DNA from: an uncultured Tepidamorphus sp.
GTDB lineage: Bacteria > Pseudomonadota > Alphaproteobacteria > Rhizobiales > Tepidamorphaceae
Assembly: GCA_905479765.1 (NCBI GenBank)
Contig: CAJQNW010000067.1
Coordinates: 1-36,574, forward strand
DNA: 36,574 bases
Direction: 5' to 3'
The notes under the pieces are model-generated. The model did no database searches. It worked only from the letters and a program-made list of their open reading frames with translations, and had not been told where the DNA came from. A program made the translations under genes and the position numbers. This document shows positions 16,203-24,157 of this stretch, piece by piece (within the stretch, counting starts at the first letter, position 1; each line of letters starts with the position of its first letter).

Positions 16203-17414
16203 TCATTCGATCGCCTCGGCCCGGCGCACGCTGGCGATCATCGACGTATTCAGCAGGTGCTTGTAGGCGGCGTCCGAGTCGGCGGCGGTCTGGCGGAGTT
16301 CCTCCAGGCGCTGGCGGCGGACCTCCGGATCCTGCTCCTCGAGAAGCCGCTTGTTGCGGATCGACATTGCCTGCACGAACTCGATGGTGACGCCGCGACG
16401 CTGGCGCACGTAGCGTTCGAGCAAGACGTCGGCGTCTCCCTTGCGGTGCCAGATGCTGTCAAGCTTGCCGGCGAGGTTCATGGCGTCGTGCACGGCGGAA
16501 TTGAGGCCCATGCCGCCCAGCGGATTGTTGGCGTGCGCCGCGTCGCCCATCAACAGCACGCGGCCGTCGCGGAATGTCTCGGCGACGCGCTGATGCACCC
16601 GGTAGATCGAGTGATAGGGGATGTCGACGTCGGCGAGTTCGGCGAGGAAGCCGCCGAGCTTGTCGCGCACGAAGGGCAGGTCGAGTGCCTGTTCGTCGGA
16701 TACCTCCGGCTGGATCGGGAAGACCACGCGCCACAGGCCGGGCGGGCCGTCGTGCGGCACCTTGAAGACCGCCGCCCATTCGACCGGATCGGCGATATAG
16801 GCGTTCATGGCAAAGCCGTGCGTGGCCAGATCATAGGTGGTCGAGGCGACCAGATAGCGCTCCGGCCAGGTGAAGCCTTCGAACGCGACGCCCATCTGCT
16901 TGCGGACGGTCGAACGGCCGCCGTCGGCGCCGATCAGATAGCTTGCCTCGATCGTCTCGCGGCCTTCCGGTCCTTCGATTTCGCCCCGCACCCGGTCGTC
17001 GTACTGCTCATAGGAGACGAACTCGGTCGAGAAGCGCAGGTCCGCGTGCGGGAAGTCCTTGATGCGTTGCCCAAGAAAGCGGCTGAGCTTGTGCTGCTCG
17101 ATGTGCAGGCGGAAGGGGTAGGGCGTGTCGCCGGCCAGCATCTCCAGCCTGAACTCGGCGATGACGCCGCCGCGCCGCTCGCGGATCTGCCAGACCGGTA
17201 CCCGGATGCCGTTGGCGCGCATCTGGTCGCCGACGCCCAGCCTGTCGAACATCTCGACCGTCGGGGGGTGGAAGGAGCCGGCCCTAAGATCGATGGGGAA
17301 ATCCGGTTCGCGCTCGACGACGATGATCGGGATATCCTGAAGCGCCAGCGCCACGGCGACGGACATGCCGCCGGGACCACCACCGGCGACGACGATCGGT
17401 AGCCGTTCAGCCAT
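16203..17414 (-). CDS. FAD-dependent aromatic hydroxylase (possible gentisate-forming monooxygenase)
   Basis: The 403-aa protein is a group A flavoprotein monooxygenase. It has the FAD-binding GGGPGGM at residues 11-17, the DG motif GADGGRSTVRK, and the GD motif LMGDAAHANNPLGGMGLN. These NAD(P)H-dependent cytosolic enzymes hydroxylate phenolic acids. It is divergent from gentisate 1,2-dioxygenase, so a 3-hydroxybenzoate 6-hydroxylase-like or salicylate 5-hydroxylase-like role making gentisate is the best guess; this rests on context, not on residues. The start ATG 17414 gives MAERLPIVVAGGG, the expected position for the dinucleotide motif. Confidence 0.87.
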   Translation of the reverse strand: MAERLPIVVAGGGPGGMSVAVALALQDIPIIVVEREPDFPIDLRAGSFHPPTVEMFDRLGVGDQMRANGIRVPVWQIRERRGGVIAEFRLEMLAGDTPYPFRLHIEQHKLSRFLGQRIKDFPHADLRFSTEFVSYEQYDDRVRGEIEGPEGRETIEASYLIGADGGRSTVRKQMGVAFEGFTWPERYLVASTTYDLATHGFAMNAYIADPVEWAAVFKVPHDGPPGLWRVVFPIQPEVSDEQALDLPFVRDKLGGFLAELADVDIPYHSIYRVHQRVAETFRDGRVLLMGDAAHANNPLGGMGLNSAVHDAMNLAGKLDSIWHRKGDADVLLERYVRQRRGVTIEFVQAMSIRNKRLLEEQDPEVRRQRLEELRQTAADSDAAYKHLLNTSMIASVRRAEAIE

Positions 17415-17483
17415 CGGCGTGCCCGGGATGTATTTCGAATTTCACTTTGTCTCCTCCCGCGAATTTGGCCCGATCGTATCAGC

Positions 17484-17512
17484 TTGCCGGGTGTGTCGAT
17501 TTTAGTTAGTGT
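17484..17512 (+). promoter_or_regulatory. Candidate promoter for the gentisate dioxygenase operon
   Basis: TTGCCG (17484-17489) and TAGTGT (17507-17512) are separated by 17 bp, in a rare AT-rich patch between the FAD hydroxylase and gentisate dioxygenase genes. They would drive the dioxygenase, FAH and marR genes. The match is by eye and modest. Confidence 0.3.
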
Positions 17513-17611
17513 ACCTTATCATATTTACCCGAAACGGATGGTCCACGGCAAGGCCGGTTTCGGGCGGAAAGCAAGGCCAGAACGGCCGTTCGAACACGTG
17601 TGGAGGATACC

Positions 17612-18667
17612 ATGGATCAGGTCGTCGACGACGCCACCCAAGCCAAGCGGCAGGATTTCTACGACAAGCTCGGCCCGAAGAATCTCGCGCCCCTGTGGGA
17701 GGTGCTGAAAGGGCTGATGCCGAACGAGCCGACCTCGAAGGCGGTGCCGTTTCACTGGAGCTATGCCGATATCCGGCCGTTGCTGATGGAATCCGGCACG
17801 CTGCTGACGGCTGAAGAGGCCGAGCGCCGCGTGCTGGTGCTCGAGAATCCGTCCTTCGTCGGCCAGTCGCGGACAACCTCTACGCTGTATTCGGGGGTGC
17901 AGCTGATCATGCCCGGCGAGACCGCGCCGGCGCATCGTCACACCGCCTCGGCGCTGCGCTTCATGCTGGAGGGCGAGGGCGCGTTCACAGCCGTCGGTGG
18001 CGAACGCACCACCATGCGCTTCGGTGACTTCGTCATCACGCCGGCCTGGGCCTATCACGATCACGGCAACGAGAGTTCCGAGCCGTGTGCCTGGCTCGAC
18101 GGGCTCGACCTGCCGATGGTCTCCTTCTTCGAGACCGGGTTCTCGGAAGGCTACAACGACAAGCGCCAGACGCTGACGCGGCCGGAGGGCGACTCGCTTG
18201 CGCGCTTCGGCGACGGGATGCTGCCGGTCAACGCCGAGAGCCGCTACGGACTGACCTCGCCGATCTTCAACTACCCTTACGAGCGCACCCGCGAGGCGCT
18301 GGTGACGGCGGCCAAGGGCGAGGCGCCGGACCCGCACACGGCTACGACGCTGCGCTATGCCAACCCGATCGACGGCGGTTGGGCGATGCCGACCATGGCG
18401 ACCTGGATGACGCATCTGCAGAAGGGCTTCGAGACCGCGCCGATGCGCTCCACCGACGGCATCGTGATGTGCGTCGGCGAAGGCAGCGGCACCGCGACGA
18501 TCGGCGACAAGACCTTCCAGTTCGCGCCGCGCGACATCATCGCCATTCCCGCATGGTCGTGGCGGAGCTTGAAGGCGAGCGAGGACTGCTTCCTGTTCCA
18601 CTTCTCCGACCGGGTCGTGCACGAGAAGCTCGGCTTCTTCCGCGAGGATCGCCGGGCGGCGAACTGA
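17612..18667 (+). CDS. gtdA: Gentisate 1,2-dioxygenase
   Basis: I start at ATG 17612, preceded by GGAGG at the right distance, giving 351 aa, normal for the family. It is a bicupin with the N-terminal Fe(II) site APAHRHTASALRFMLEG (H108, H110) and third ligand in AWAYHDHGN (H149). The HRHxxxxxRxxxEG signature is characteristic of gentisate dioxygenases. A degenerate second cupin lies near residues 270-340. The enzyme cleaves gentisate between C1 and C2 to maleylpyruvate. The FAH-family hydrolase and a MarR follow on the same strand, and an FAD hydroxylase is divergent upstream. Confidence 0.92.
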   Translation: MDQVVDDATQAKRQDFYDKLGPKNLAPLWEVLKGLMPNEPTSKAVPFHWSYADIRPLLMESGTLLTAEEAERRVLVLENPSFVGQSRTTSTLYSGVQLIMPGETAPAHRHTASALRFMLEGEGAFTAVGGERTTMRFGDFVITPAWAYHDHGNESSEPCAWLDGLDLPMVSFFETGFSEGYNDKRQTLTRPEGDSLARFGDGMLPVNAESRYGLTSPIFNYPYERTREALVTAAKGEAPDPHTATTLRYANPIDGGWAMPTMATWMTHLQKGFETAPMRSTDGIVMCVGEGSGTATIGDKTFQFAPRDIIAIPAWSWRSLKASEDCFLFHFSDRVVHEKLGFFREDRRAAN

Positions 18668-18684
18668 ACAGCACCTTCTGTGTC

Positions 18685-18716
18685 CCGCTCATTCCCGCCT
18701 TTGCGGGAATGAGCGG
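18685..18716. repeat. Palindromic hairpin element (14-bp perfect stem)
   Basis: Arms CCGCTCATTCCCGC and GCGGGAATGAGCGG are perfectly complementary around a CTTT loop. The core resembles the widespread ATTCCCGC...GCGGGAAT dispersed hairpins of many proteobacteria. It lies between gtdA and the FAH gene and lacks a T-tract, so it is more likely a REP-like element or mRNA-processing hairpin than a simple terminator. Confidence 0.7.
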
Positions 18717-18787
18717 AATATCGATGGACCTCCGTGAGGACAGCTTTGAACACCGCGTATCACGATAGATAGAATAAGGAATCCCTC

Positions 18788-19645
18788 ATGCGCTTCTGTC
18801 GCTTCGACGACAACCGGCTTGGCGTGGTCGACGGCGAGACCGTCCGCGACGTCACCGCCGCCCTCGACCTGCTTCCCGCCGTGCGCTGGCCGCTGCCGCA
18901 GGGCGACCAGTTCATGCTCAACTTCGACAAGCTCCGGCCGGAGATGGAGAAGCTTGCCAAGGAGGCGCCGGCAAAACTGCTTTCCGAGGTGAAGCTGCTC
19001 AGCCCGATCGCCAATCCCGGCAAGATCATCGCCGCGCCGGTGAACTACCAGCTGCATCTCGATGAATCGCGCGAGGACACCCAGATCAATTTCGGCGGTC
19101 ACGTGAAGACGATCGACGAGTACGGGGTGTTCCTGAAGGCGACCAGCTCGCTCATCGGCCCGAGCGAGGGCGTCGTCGCCGACTGGGCCGACCGGCGCAT
19201 CGACCACGAGGTGGAGCTGGCCTTTGTTATTGGCAAGCAGGGCTTCCGTATCGACGAGGCCGATGCGATGGATTACGTCGCCGGCTACACGATCGGCCTC
19301 GACATGACGATCCGCGGCACCGAGGACCGGAGCTATCGCAAGTCGCTCGATACTTTCACCGTGCTTGGCCCGCATGTGGTCACCGCCGATGAGATCGCAA
19401 ACCCGGGCAAGCTCGACTTCTGGCTGACGATCAACGGCGAGCCGCGGCAGAAATCCAACACCTCGATGCTGATCTTCGGCATCGCCAAGCTCATCGCCTA
19501 TGCCTCCAAGGCCTATACGCTGTATCCCGGCGACGTGATCCTGACCGGTACCCCGGAAGGCGTCGCCCCGGTCGTTCCCGGCGACAGGATCGATGCCTGG
19601 ATCGAGGAAATCGGGCCGATGCAGGTCATGGTGCGCGGCTCTTGA
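18788..19645 (+). CDS. Fumarylacetoacetate hydrolase family protein, probable acylpyruvate hydrolase
   Basis: The 285-aa protein has the FAH C-terminal catalytic domain: KIIAAPVNYQLH, the acidic metal cluster around IDHEVELAFVIGK, the YTIGLDMTIRG region, and LTGTPEGVAPVVPGD near the end. FAH-family enzymes hydrolyse C-C bonds of acylpyruvates using a divalent metal. Downstream of gentisate dioxygenase the expected substrate is fumarylpyruvate or maleylpyruvate, giving fumarate or maleate plus pyruvate. No maleylpyruvate isomerase is seen in the window. Its stop overlaps the TTG start of the following marR (TTGA), implying coupling. Confidence 0.88.
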   Translation: MRFCRFDDNRLGVVDGETVRDVTAALDLLPAVRWPLPQGDQFMLNFDKLRPEMEKLAKEAPAKLLSEVKLLSPIANPGKIIAAPVNYQLHLDESREDTQINFGGHVKTIDEYGVFLKATSSLIGPSEGVVADWADRRIDHEVELAFVIGKQGFRIDEADAMDYVAGYTIGLDMTIRGTEDRSYRKSLDTFTVLGPHVVTADEIANPGKLDFWLTINGEPRQKSNTSMLIFGIAKLIAYASKAYTLYPGDVILTGTPEGVAPVVPGDRIDAWIEEIGPMQVMVRGS

Positions 19646-20142
19646 GCCGTGCGGAACCATCGGAGACCGGGGAAGACCGCACGGCCGGAGAAACGCCGGC
19701 CGCGCTGGCGCCCTTTACCGGCTATCGCCTGCGGCGGCTGCAGGGGCTGTTCGTCACGCACTGGGGGCGCTGGTACCGTGAGCGCGACATCGCCATAACG
19801 CCGGTGCAGGGCGGCATCCTGCTGCTGATCGGCGAGAATGCGGGGCTCACCCAGATTGCGCTGGCGCGGCTGTTGAAGGTCGAGCCGCCGACGCTGCTGC
19901 AGTCGCTGACTCCGCTGGTCGAGGCCGGCTATGTGGCGCGCTCGCGCTCGGAGCGGGACGGGCGCGCGTTCGCTCTCAACCTCACCGATACAGGCGCGGA
20001 CATCGCCGGTGTCATCGCCGAGGAAAGCCGCAGGCACGAGGCGGACCTTCTCGCCGGGCTGTCGGACAAGGAGCGCGCCGATCTGCTGCGGCTCCTCGAC
20101 AAGGCCCTGGCGAGTGGCGAGGGAAGTCTGGGGGACGGCTGA
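19642..20142 (+). CDS. MarR family regulator of the gentisate operon (probable)
   Basis: The 166-aa regulator starts at TTG 19642, overlapping the FAH stop by 4 bp. I see no better start in frame before the conserved domain. It has the winged-helix LTQIALARLLKVEPPTLLQSLTPLVEAGYV, wing RSERDGRAFALNLTDTG and the C-terminal helices. Its position as third gene behind gentisate dioxygenase and FAH hydrolase suggests it responds to gentisate or its hydroxybenzoate precursor and controls the divergent region at 17415-17611. That target is inferred; I found no convincing palindrome there. Confidence 0.87.
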   Translation: MSRAEPSETGEDRTAGETPAALAPFTGYRLRRLQGLFVTHWGRWYRERDIAITPVQGGILLLIGENAGLTQIALARLLKVEPPTLLQSLTPLVEAGYVARSRSERDGRAFALNLTDTGADIAGVIAEESRRHEADLLAGLSDKERADLLRLLDKALASGEGSLGDG

Positions 20143-20199
20143 GCCAAACTGGCCGCGCATATCCGCGGCATCGCCTGCGTGGTTGCTGTAACCGCTGTC

Positions 20200-20293
20200 T
20201 GGGCCCTGGATCAAGTCCAGGGCACGGCGTTGAAAATGTCGCAAGGCCGTGCCATTCAGAAAACCTTGTGTCCCGGACTTGATCCGGGACCCA
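20200..20293. mobile_element. MITE-like palindromic element with 26-bp terminal inverted repeats
   Basis: The ends at 20200-20225 and 20268-20293 are inverted copies of each other with four differences in 26 bases, sharing the core GGATCAAGTCC. Each end also folds by itself: GCCCTGGA-TCAAG-TCCAGGGC at 20203-20223 and GTCCCGGA-CTTGA-TCCGGGAC at 20270-20290. An inner pair GGCACGGC/GCCGTGCC (20221-20228, 20246-20253) adds a third stem. It has no ORF. Similar GGACTTGATCC palindromes are dispersed in alphaproteobacterial intergenic regions. It fills the convergent gap between marR and the MetE-like gene. Confidence 0.65.
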
Positions 20294-20324
20294 TGCAGCC
20301 GTTCAGCCTGGGACGCCTTCGCGG

Positions 20325-21365
20325 CTACCCGGCCAGCTCGGCCCGCACGATCTTCGCGCCTTCCACCATCGCCACCATCTTGTTGTAGGCGACGTCGCGC
20401 GCCAGGTATTTCAGGCCGCAGTCCGGCGCCACGACAATGCGGTCGGCGGAGGCATGGGGCAGGGCGCGGCGGATGCGGGCTGCGACCTCCTCGGGCGTCT
20501 CGATCTCGTTGGTGGACAGGTCCAGCACGCCGAGAATGATGCGCTTGTCGGGAAGCGTCTCGAGGATCTTGCAGTCGAGGCCCGACTGGGCCGTCTCGAT
20601 CGACACGTCGTGGACGGGGCAGTTGGCGAATTCCGGCAGGAACGAATAGCCCTCGGGGCGCTCGTGGATGATCGCCGCATAACCGAAGCAGATATGGACC
20701 GCCGTCTCGCCGGTAATCCCGTCGAGCGCGGCATTCAGCGCGTCGAGGCCGTATTCGCGGGCGGTCTCGGAGCGGGCCTGCATGTAGGGCTCGTCGATCT
20801 GGACGATATCGGCGCCGGCTGCGAACAGGTCGCGGATCTCCTCGCTGACGGCCTTGGCGTAGTCCATCGCCATATCGGCAAGGCTGTCGTAGTGGTCGTT
20901 CTGGGCCTGCTGCGACATGGTGAAGGGGCCGGGGACCGTCATCTTGATGCGCCGGTCCGTGTTGGCGCGCAGGAATTCGGTGTCGCGTACTTCGACGGGG
21001 TACTTGCGGCGGATCTTGCCCGTTACCCGGGGCACCGGGTTGGGATGGCCGGACCGGTCGAGCGCGGAACCCGGATTGTCGATGTCGACGCCTTCAAGCG
21101 CGGTGGCAAAGCGGTTCGAGTAGCTTTCGCGGCGTGTCTCGCCGTCGGTGATGATATCGAGGCCGGCGCGCTCCTGGTCGCGGATCGCCAGCAGTGTCGC
21201 GTCGTCCTGGGCTTCCTCGAGGAACTCCGGCGCGACACGCCAGATCTCAAGGGCGCGCACCCGCGGGGGAAAGCGGCCGCGCAGGTTGTCCTTGTCGATC
21301 AGCCAGTCGGGCTGGGCGTAGGAGCCGACAAGCGAGGTCGGCAGCAGCGTGTTCGTCTCGGGCAT
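20325..21365 (-). CDS. Stand-alone MetE C-terminal-like (cobalamin-independent methionine synthase II) protein
   Basis: The 346-aa protein corresponds to the catalytic half of MetE without the N-terminal domain. It opens LPTSLVGSYAQPDWL and has the zinc-ligand pattern: His and Cys in AVHICFGYA, an acidic residue near VSIETAQSG, and the distal Cys in VVAPDCGLKYLARD. TVPGPFTMSQQ and IVQIDEPYMQ also fit. MetE transfers a methyl group to homocysteine; the same fold includes epoxyalkane:coenzyme M transferases and other thiol alkyltransferases. Being last in a six-gene catabolic run with a TRAP transporter and SDR, a catabolic alkyl-transfer role is as plausible as methionine synthesis. Fold confident, reaction not. 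Confidence 0.8.
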   Translation of the reverse strand: MPETNTLLPTSLVGSYAQPDWLIDKDNLRGRFPPRVRALEIWRVAPEFLEEAQDDATLLAIRDQERAGLDIITDGETRRESYSNRFATALEGVDIDNPGSALDRSGHPNPVPRVTGKIRRKYPVEVRDTEFLRANTDRRIKMTVPGPFTMSQQAQNDHYDSLADMAMDYAKAVSEEIRDLFAAGADIVQIDEPYMQARSETAREYGLDALNAALDGITGETAVHICFGYAAIIHERPEGYSFLPEFANCPVHDVSIETAQSGLDCKILETLPDKRIILGVLDLSTNEIETPEEVAARIRRALPHASADRIVVAPDCGLKYLARDVAYNKMVAMVEGAKIVRAELAG

Positions 21366-21397
21366 GGCATTTCCTCAAGCTCGGTTTTCATTGGCCT

Positions 21398-22120
21398 TCA
21401 GCTCACCCGTTCGGCGACCGTATTGATCTCCTGGGCGACCCTGTCGGGCGTTGCGATGGGTGCGTCATGCTTACCCGGGATGCGGGCCGTGTGCCAGACG
21501 GGGTCGTCGCGGTACCGCGCGTAGAACGGCTGGAACGGCGAGGGATCGTAATCCTCGCACAGGATGTAGGTCCGGTCCGCGATTGTCTTTTCTGCACCCG
21601 AAAGCACGATCGGTTCGGTAAAGCAGGCGAGCGTGTGCGGCGTCGTCAACCGCGCCAGTATTTCTTGTGATTCCGGACTGCTCGCCCAGATCGGCACCAG
21701 GGGATCGGACGGGATCTGCCAGCCGTTGTAGGCTTCGGCGGCGTCGCGGAGCTGCCTGACGCGCCACTCGGGCGAGTTGTCGAACAGCGACGTGCCGCTC
21801 TCCTCGATATTGAAGGCGTCGAGATAGACCAGCGCGGCGATGCGATCGGCGACTTCAGATGCGACGCCGGTGATCACCGCGCCGCCGTAGGAATGGCCGA
21901 CCAGCACGATATCGGACAGCTCGTTGAAGCGGATGTGATTGACGATGTCGGCGACATGAACAGAGACACCGGTCTCCGGCGTCGCCAGATGGATGCGCTC
22001 GCAGACGCCGGTCAGCGTCGGCGCATGCACCTCGTGACCCGACGCCCGCAGACGGCGGGCGACCGGGTTCCAGCTCCAGCCGCCGTGCCAGGCTCCGTGA
22101 ACGAGAACGATGTCTGCCAT
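21398..22120 (-). CDS. Alpha/beta hydrolase
   Basis: The 240-aa protein has the oxyanion motif LVHGAWHGGWSW near residue 6, the nucleophile elbow VGHSYGG and the C-terminal catalytic His in IPGKHDAP. A GVCERIHL segment resembles the GxGER-HL motif of plant-esterase/salicylate-esterase-like bacterial hydrolases. It probably hydrolyses an ester or activated acyl intermediate in the cytosol. The gene lies 28 bp after the TRAP permease and 32 bp before the MetE-like gene on the same strand, so it belongs to the GntR-linked catabolic operon. The substrate is not identifiable. Confidence 0.87.
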   Translation of the reverse strand: MADIVLVHGAWHGGWSWNPVARRLRASGHEVHAPTLTGVCERIHLATPETGVSVHVADIVNHIRFNELSDIVLVGHSYGGAVITGVASEVADRIAALVYLDAFNIEESGTSLFDNSPEWRVRQLRDAAEAYNGWQIPSDPLVPIWASSPESQEILARLTTPHTLACFTEPIVLSGAEKTIADRTYILCEDYDPSPFQPFYARYRDDPVWHTARIPGKHDAPIATPDRVAQEINTVAERVS

Positions 22121-22148
22121 TTCGGCTCCGGTCTCCCGAGGGTTCCGC

Positions 22149-24116
22149 CTAGCCTTGCTCGCCGGGCACTGGTTGCGGGACGGCCGCGGTCCGCTCGCGG
22201 CGCGCGCCGAGGAATTCGAACGTCAGCAATGCCACCGAGAGGATCAGGCCGGCGATATCGGTCCAGGCTGCCCACGCGCCGATTTCGGCCGGCATCAACA
22301 GCGCAAAGCCGCCGATGATGATGCCGATGCGGATCGGCAGGCTCAACGGGCGGAACGCGTAGCCGATGAATCCGGCCGAGACGATCCATACGCCGGCCAT
22401 GGCAGAGGAAATGGCGATCGCGGTCTGGACCGGGTCCGTCGTGTCGAGCAGCAGGCTCGGCGAGAACACAAACAGGAACGGCACGATATAGGCCGTCCAG
22501 CCGAACCGCATGGCGGTGAAACCGGTGCGCATCGGTTCCGAGCCCGCGAGGCTGGCGGCAAAAAAGGCAGCGATCGCGACCGGCGGCGTGATCATCGACA
22601 TCATGCCGAGGTAGAGGATGAACATGTGGGCGGCGAGCGGCGATATGCCGACCTCGACCAGCGAGGGTGCGATCAGGACGGCCAGCAGCACGTAGACGCC
22701 CAGCGTCGGCATGCCCATGCCGAGCACGATGCACAGAAGGGCCGAGAGTACCAGCAGCGCGAGGATGCTTCCCGCCCCGAGCTGGACCAGGAACAGGGTC
22801 AGCGCGAAGCCCAGGCCGGTCGTCTGCAGGATGCCCATGATGAAGCCGGCGGCCGCAGCGATCATCAGGATGTCGAGCGATCCGATGCCGGTTGCGATGA
22901 TGCATTCCCAGACCGCCCGCAGTTTCATCCGTTGGCCGTCGTAGCCGAGCACCAGACCCAGAACGACCACGACGAGACAGGCATAGAGCGCGGCGAGTTC
23001 GGCTGCTTCGTTCTTCCAGAACAGCACGTAGACGAGCGCCACGAAGGGGAGGATGAACGGCCAGCCCTTTTTGAGCACGCCGCCGAGGCGCGGGATCAGC
23101 GATTCCTCGACACGCTTGATGCCGAGCTTGGCGGCTTCCAGGTCGGCCTGGATGAAGATCGCGATGTAGTAGAGCAGCGAGGGCACCAACGCCGCGATGA
23201 CGATGTCCTTGTATGGGCGCTGCAGAAAGTCGGCCATCAGGAAGGCGACGGCGCCCATCACCGGCGGCATCAGCTGGCCGCCCGTCGACGCCGTCGCCTC
23301 GATGGCGGCGGCCTGGCGCGGCGTGAAGCCGGCCTTCTTCATCAGGGGAATCGTGATGACACCGGTCGCCAGGATGTTGGAGACGACAATGCCTGAGATC
23401 GAGCCGAACAGGCTCGACGCGGTGACCGAAATCTTCGCCGCGCCGCCGCGATAGCGGCCCATCAGCGCCAGCGACAGGTCGTTGAAGAAGGCCGAGCCGC
23501 CGGAATTGAACAGAAGCTGACCGAACAGGATGAAGGGGATGACGATGGTCACGCCGACCAGCATGACGAGTCCGAACAGGCCGCTGGTGTCCATGCCGAG
23601 GTAGAGCACCATCCGGTTGACCTCGATTTCGCGCGTTTGCAGCGCGCCGGGCACGAAATGGCCTACCAGCGCGTAGGCGCTGAAGACTACCACGATGACG
23701 ACGAGGGGCATGCCGACGGCGCGGCGCAGCCCTTCGATGCACAGGACGAACAGGATCCACGAGCAGACCAGCCCATCGATCGGCACGTCGAAGAAAAATT
23801 CGATGATGGTGGGATAGTTCCAGGCGACATAGAGGCAGGTGGCAAGCCCGACAATGGCCGCCACCGCGTCGTACCAGGGCAAGGTCAGCCGAGGCGCGTC
23901 GCGGCGAACGGGGTAGCGGACGAAAACGGCGGCGAGCGCGAATCCGAGTATGACCGCCAGGAACTGCTCGGCCAGAAAATACAGGCCGAGCATCCGGTAC
24001 AGATCGGCAGCCCAGCCGATCGCGAGCAATGCCAGGATGGCTCCCAACGTGCGCTCGGTTATGCGCACCGCCGGCGAGACCGGCGGTGCGTCGGATTTGG
24101 CTGAAGTTTCGCTCAT
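22149..24116 (-). CDS. Fused TRAP transporter permease (TAXI type, 4TM+12TM)
   Basis: The 655-aa integral membrane protein joins the small DctQ-like part (N-terminal about 150 residues) to the large DctM-like part, as usual in TAXI-TRAP systems. It carries GSISGIVVSNILATGVITIPLMKKAGF, EATASTGGQLMPPVMGAVAFLMADF and LGMGMPTLGVYVLL, which are conserved TRAP permease motifs. It is a sodium- or proton-driven secondary importer served by the periplasmic receptor encoded 41 bp upstream. The imported compound is presumably degraded by the surrounding hydrolases, SDRs and flavin monooxygenase; this is inferred from gene order. Confidence 0.93.
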   Translation of the reverse strand: MSETSAKSDAPPVSPAVRITERTLGAILALLAIGWAADLYRMLGLYFLAEQFLAVILGFALAAVFVRYPVRRDAPRLTLPWYDAVAAIVGLATCLYVAWNYPTIIEFFFDVPIDGLVCSWILFVLCIEGLRRAVGMPLVVIVVVFSAYALVGHFVPGALQTREIEVNRMVLYLGMDTSGLFGLVMLVGVTIVIPFILFGQLLFNSGGSAFFNDLSLALMGRYRGGAAKISVTASSLFGSISGIVVSNILATGVITIPLMKKAGFTPRQAAAIEATASTGGQLMPPVMGAVAFLMADFLQRPYKDIVIAALVPSLLYYIAIFIQADLEAAKLGIKRVEESLIPRLGGVLKKGWPFILPFVALVYVLFWKNEAAELAALYACLVVVVLGLVLGYDGQRMKLRAVWECIIATGIGSLDILMIAAAAGFIMGILQTTGLGFALTLFLVQLGAGSILALLVLSALLCIVLGMGMPTLGVYVLLAVLIAPSLVEVGISPLAAHMFILYLGMMSMITPPVAIAAFFAASLAGSEPMRTGFTAMRFGWTAYIVPFLFVFSPSLLLDTTDPVQTAIAISSAMAGVWIVSAGFIGYAFRPLSLPIRIGIIIGGFALLMPAEIGAWAAWTDIAGLILSVALLTFEFLGARRERTAAVPQPVPGEQG

Positions 24117-24157
24117 ACGTGGCGATCGATTCTCGGATCAGGGGCCGAAAGGGCGCT

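Noticed and set aside
18685-18716. Strong rho-independent terminator after gtdA
   Set aside because: The stem is excellent but there is no T-run, and the FAH gene continues in the same direction, so a dispersed palindrome or processing hairpin is more likely.
22110-23396. 428-aa plus-strand ORF
   Set aside because: It is a shadow of the TRAP permease with His/Asp/Arg-rich composition, a typical artefact of antisense GC-rich membrane genes.
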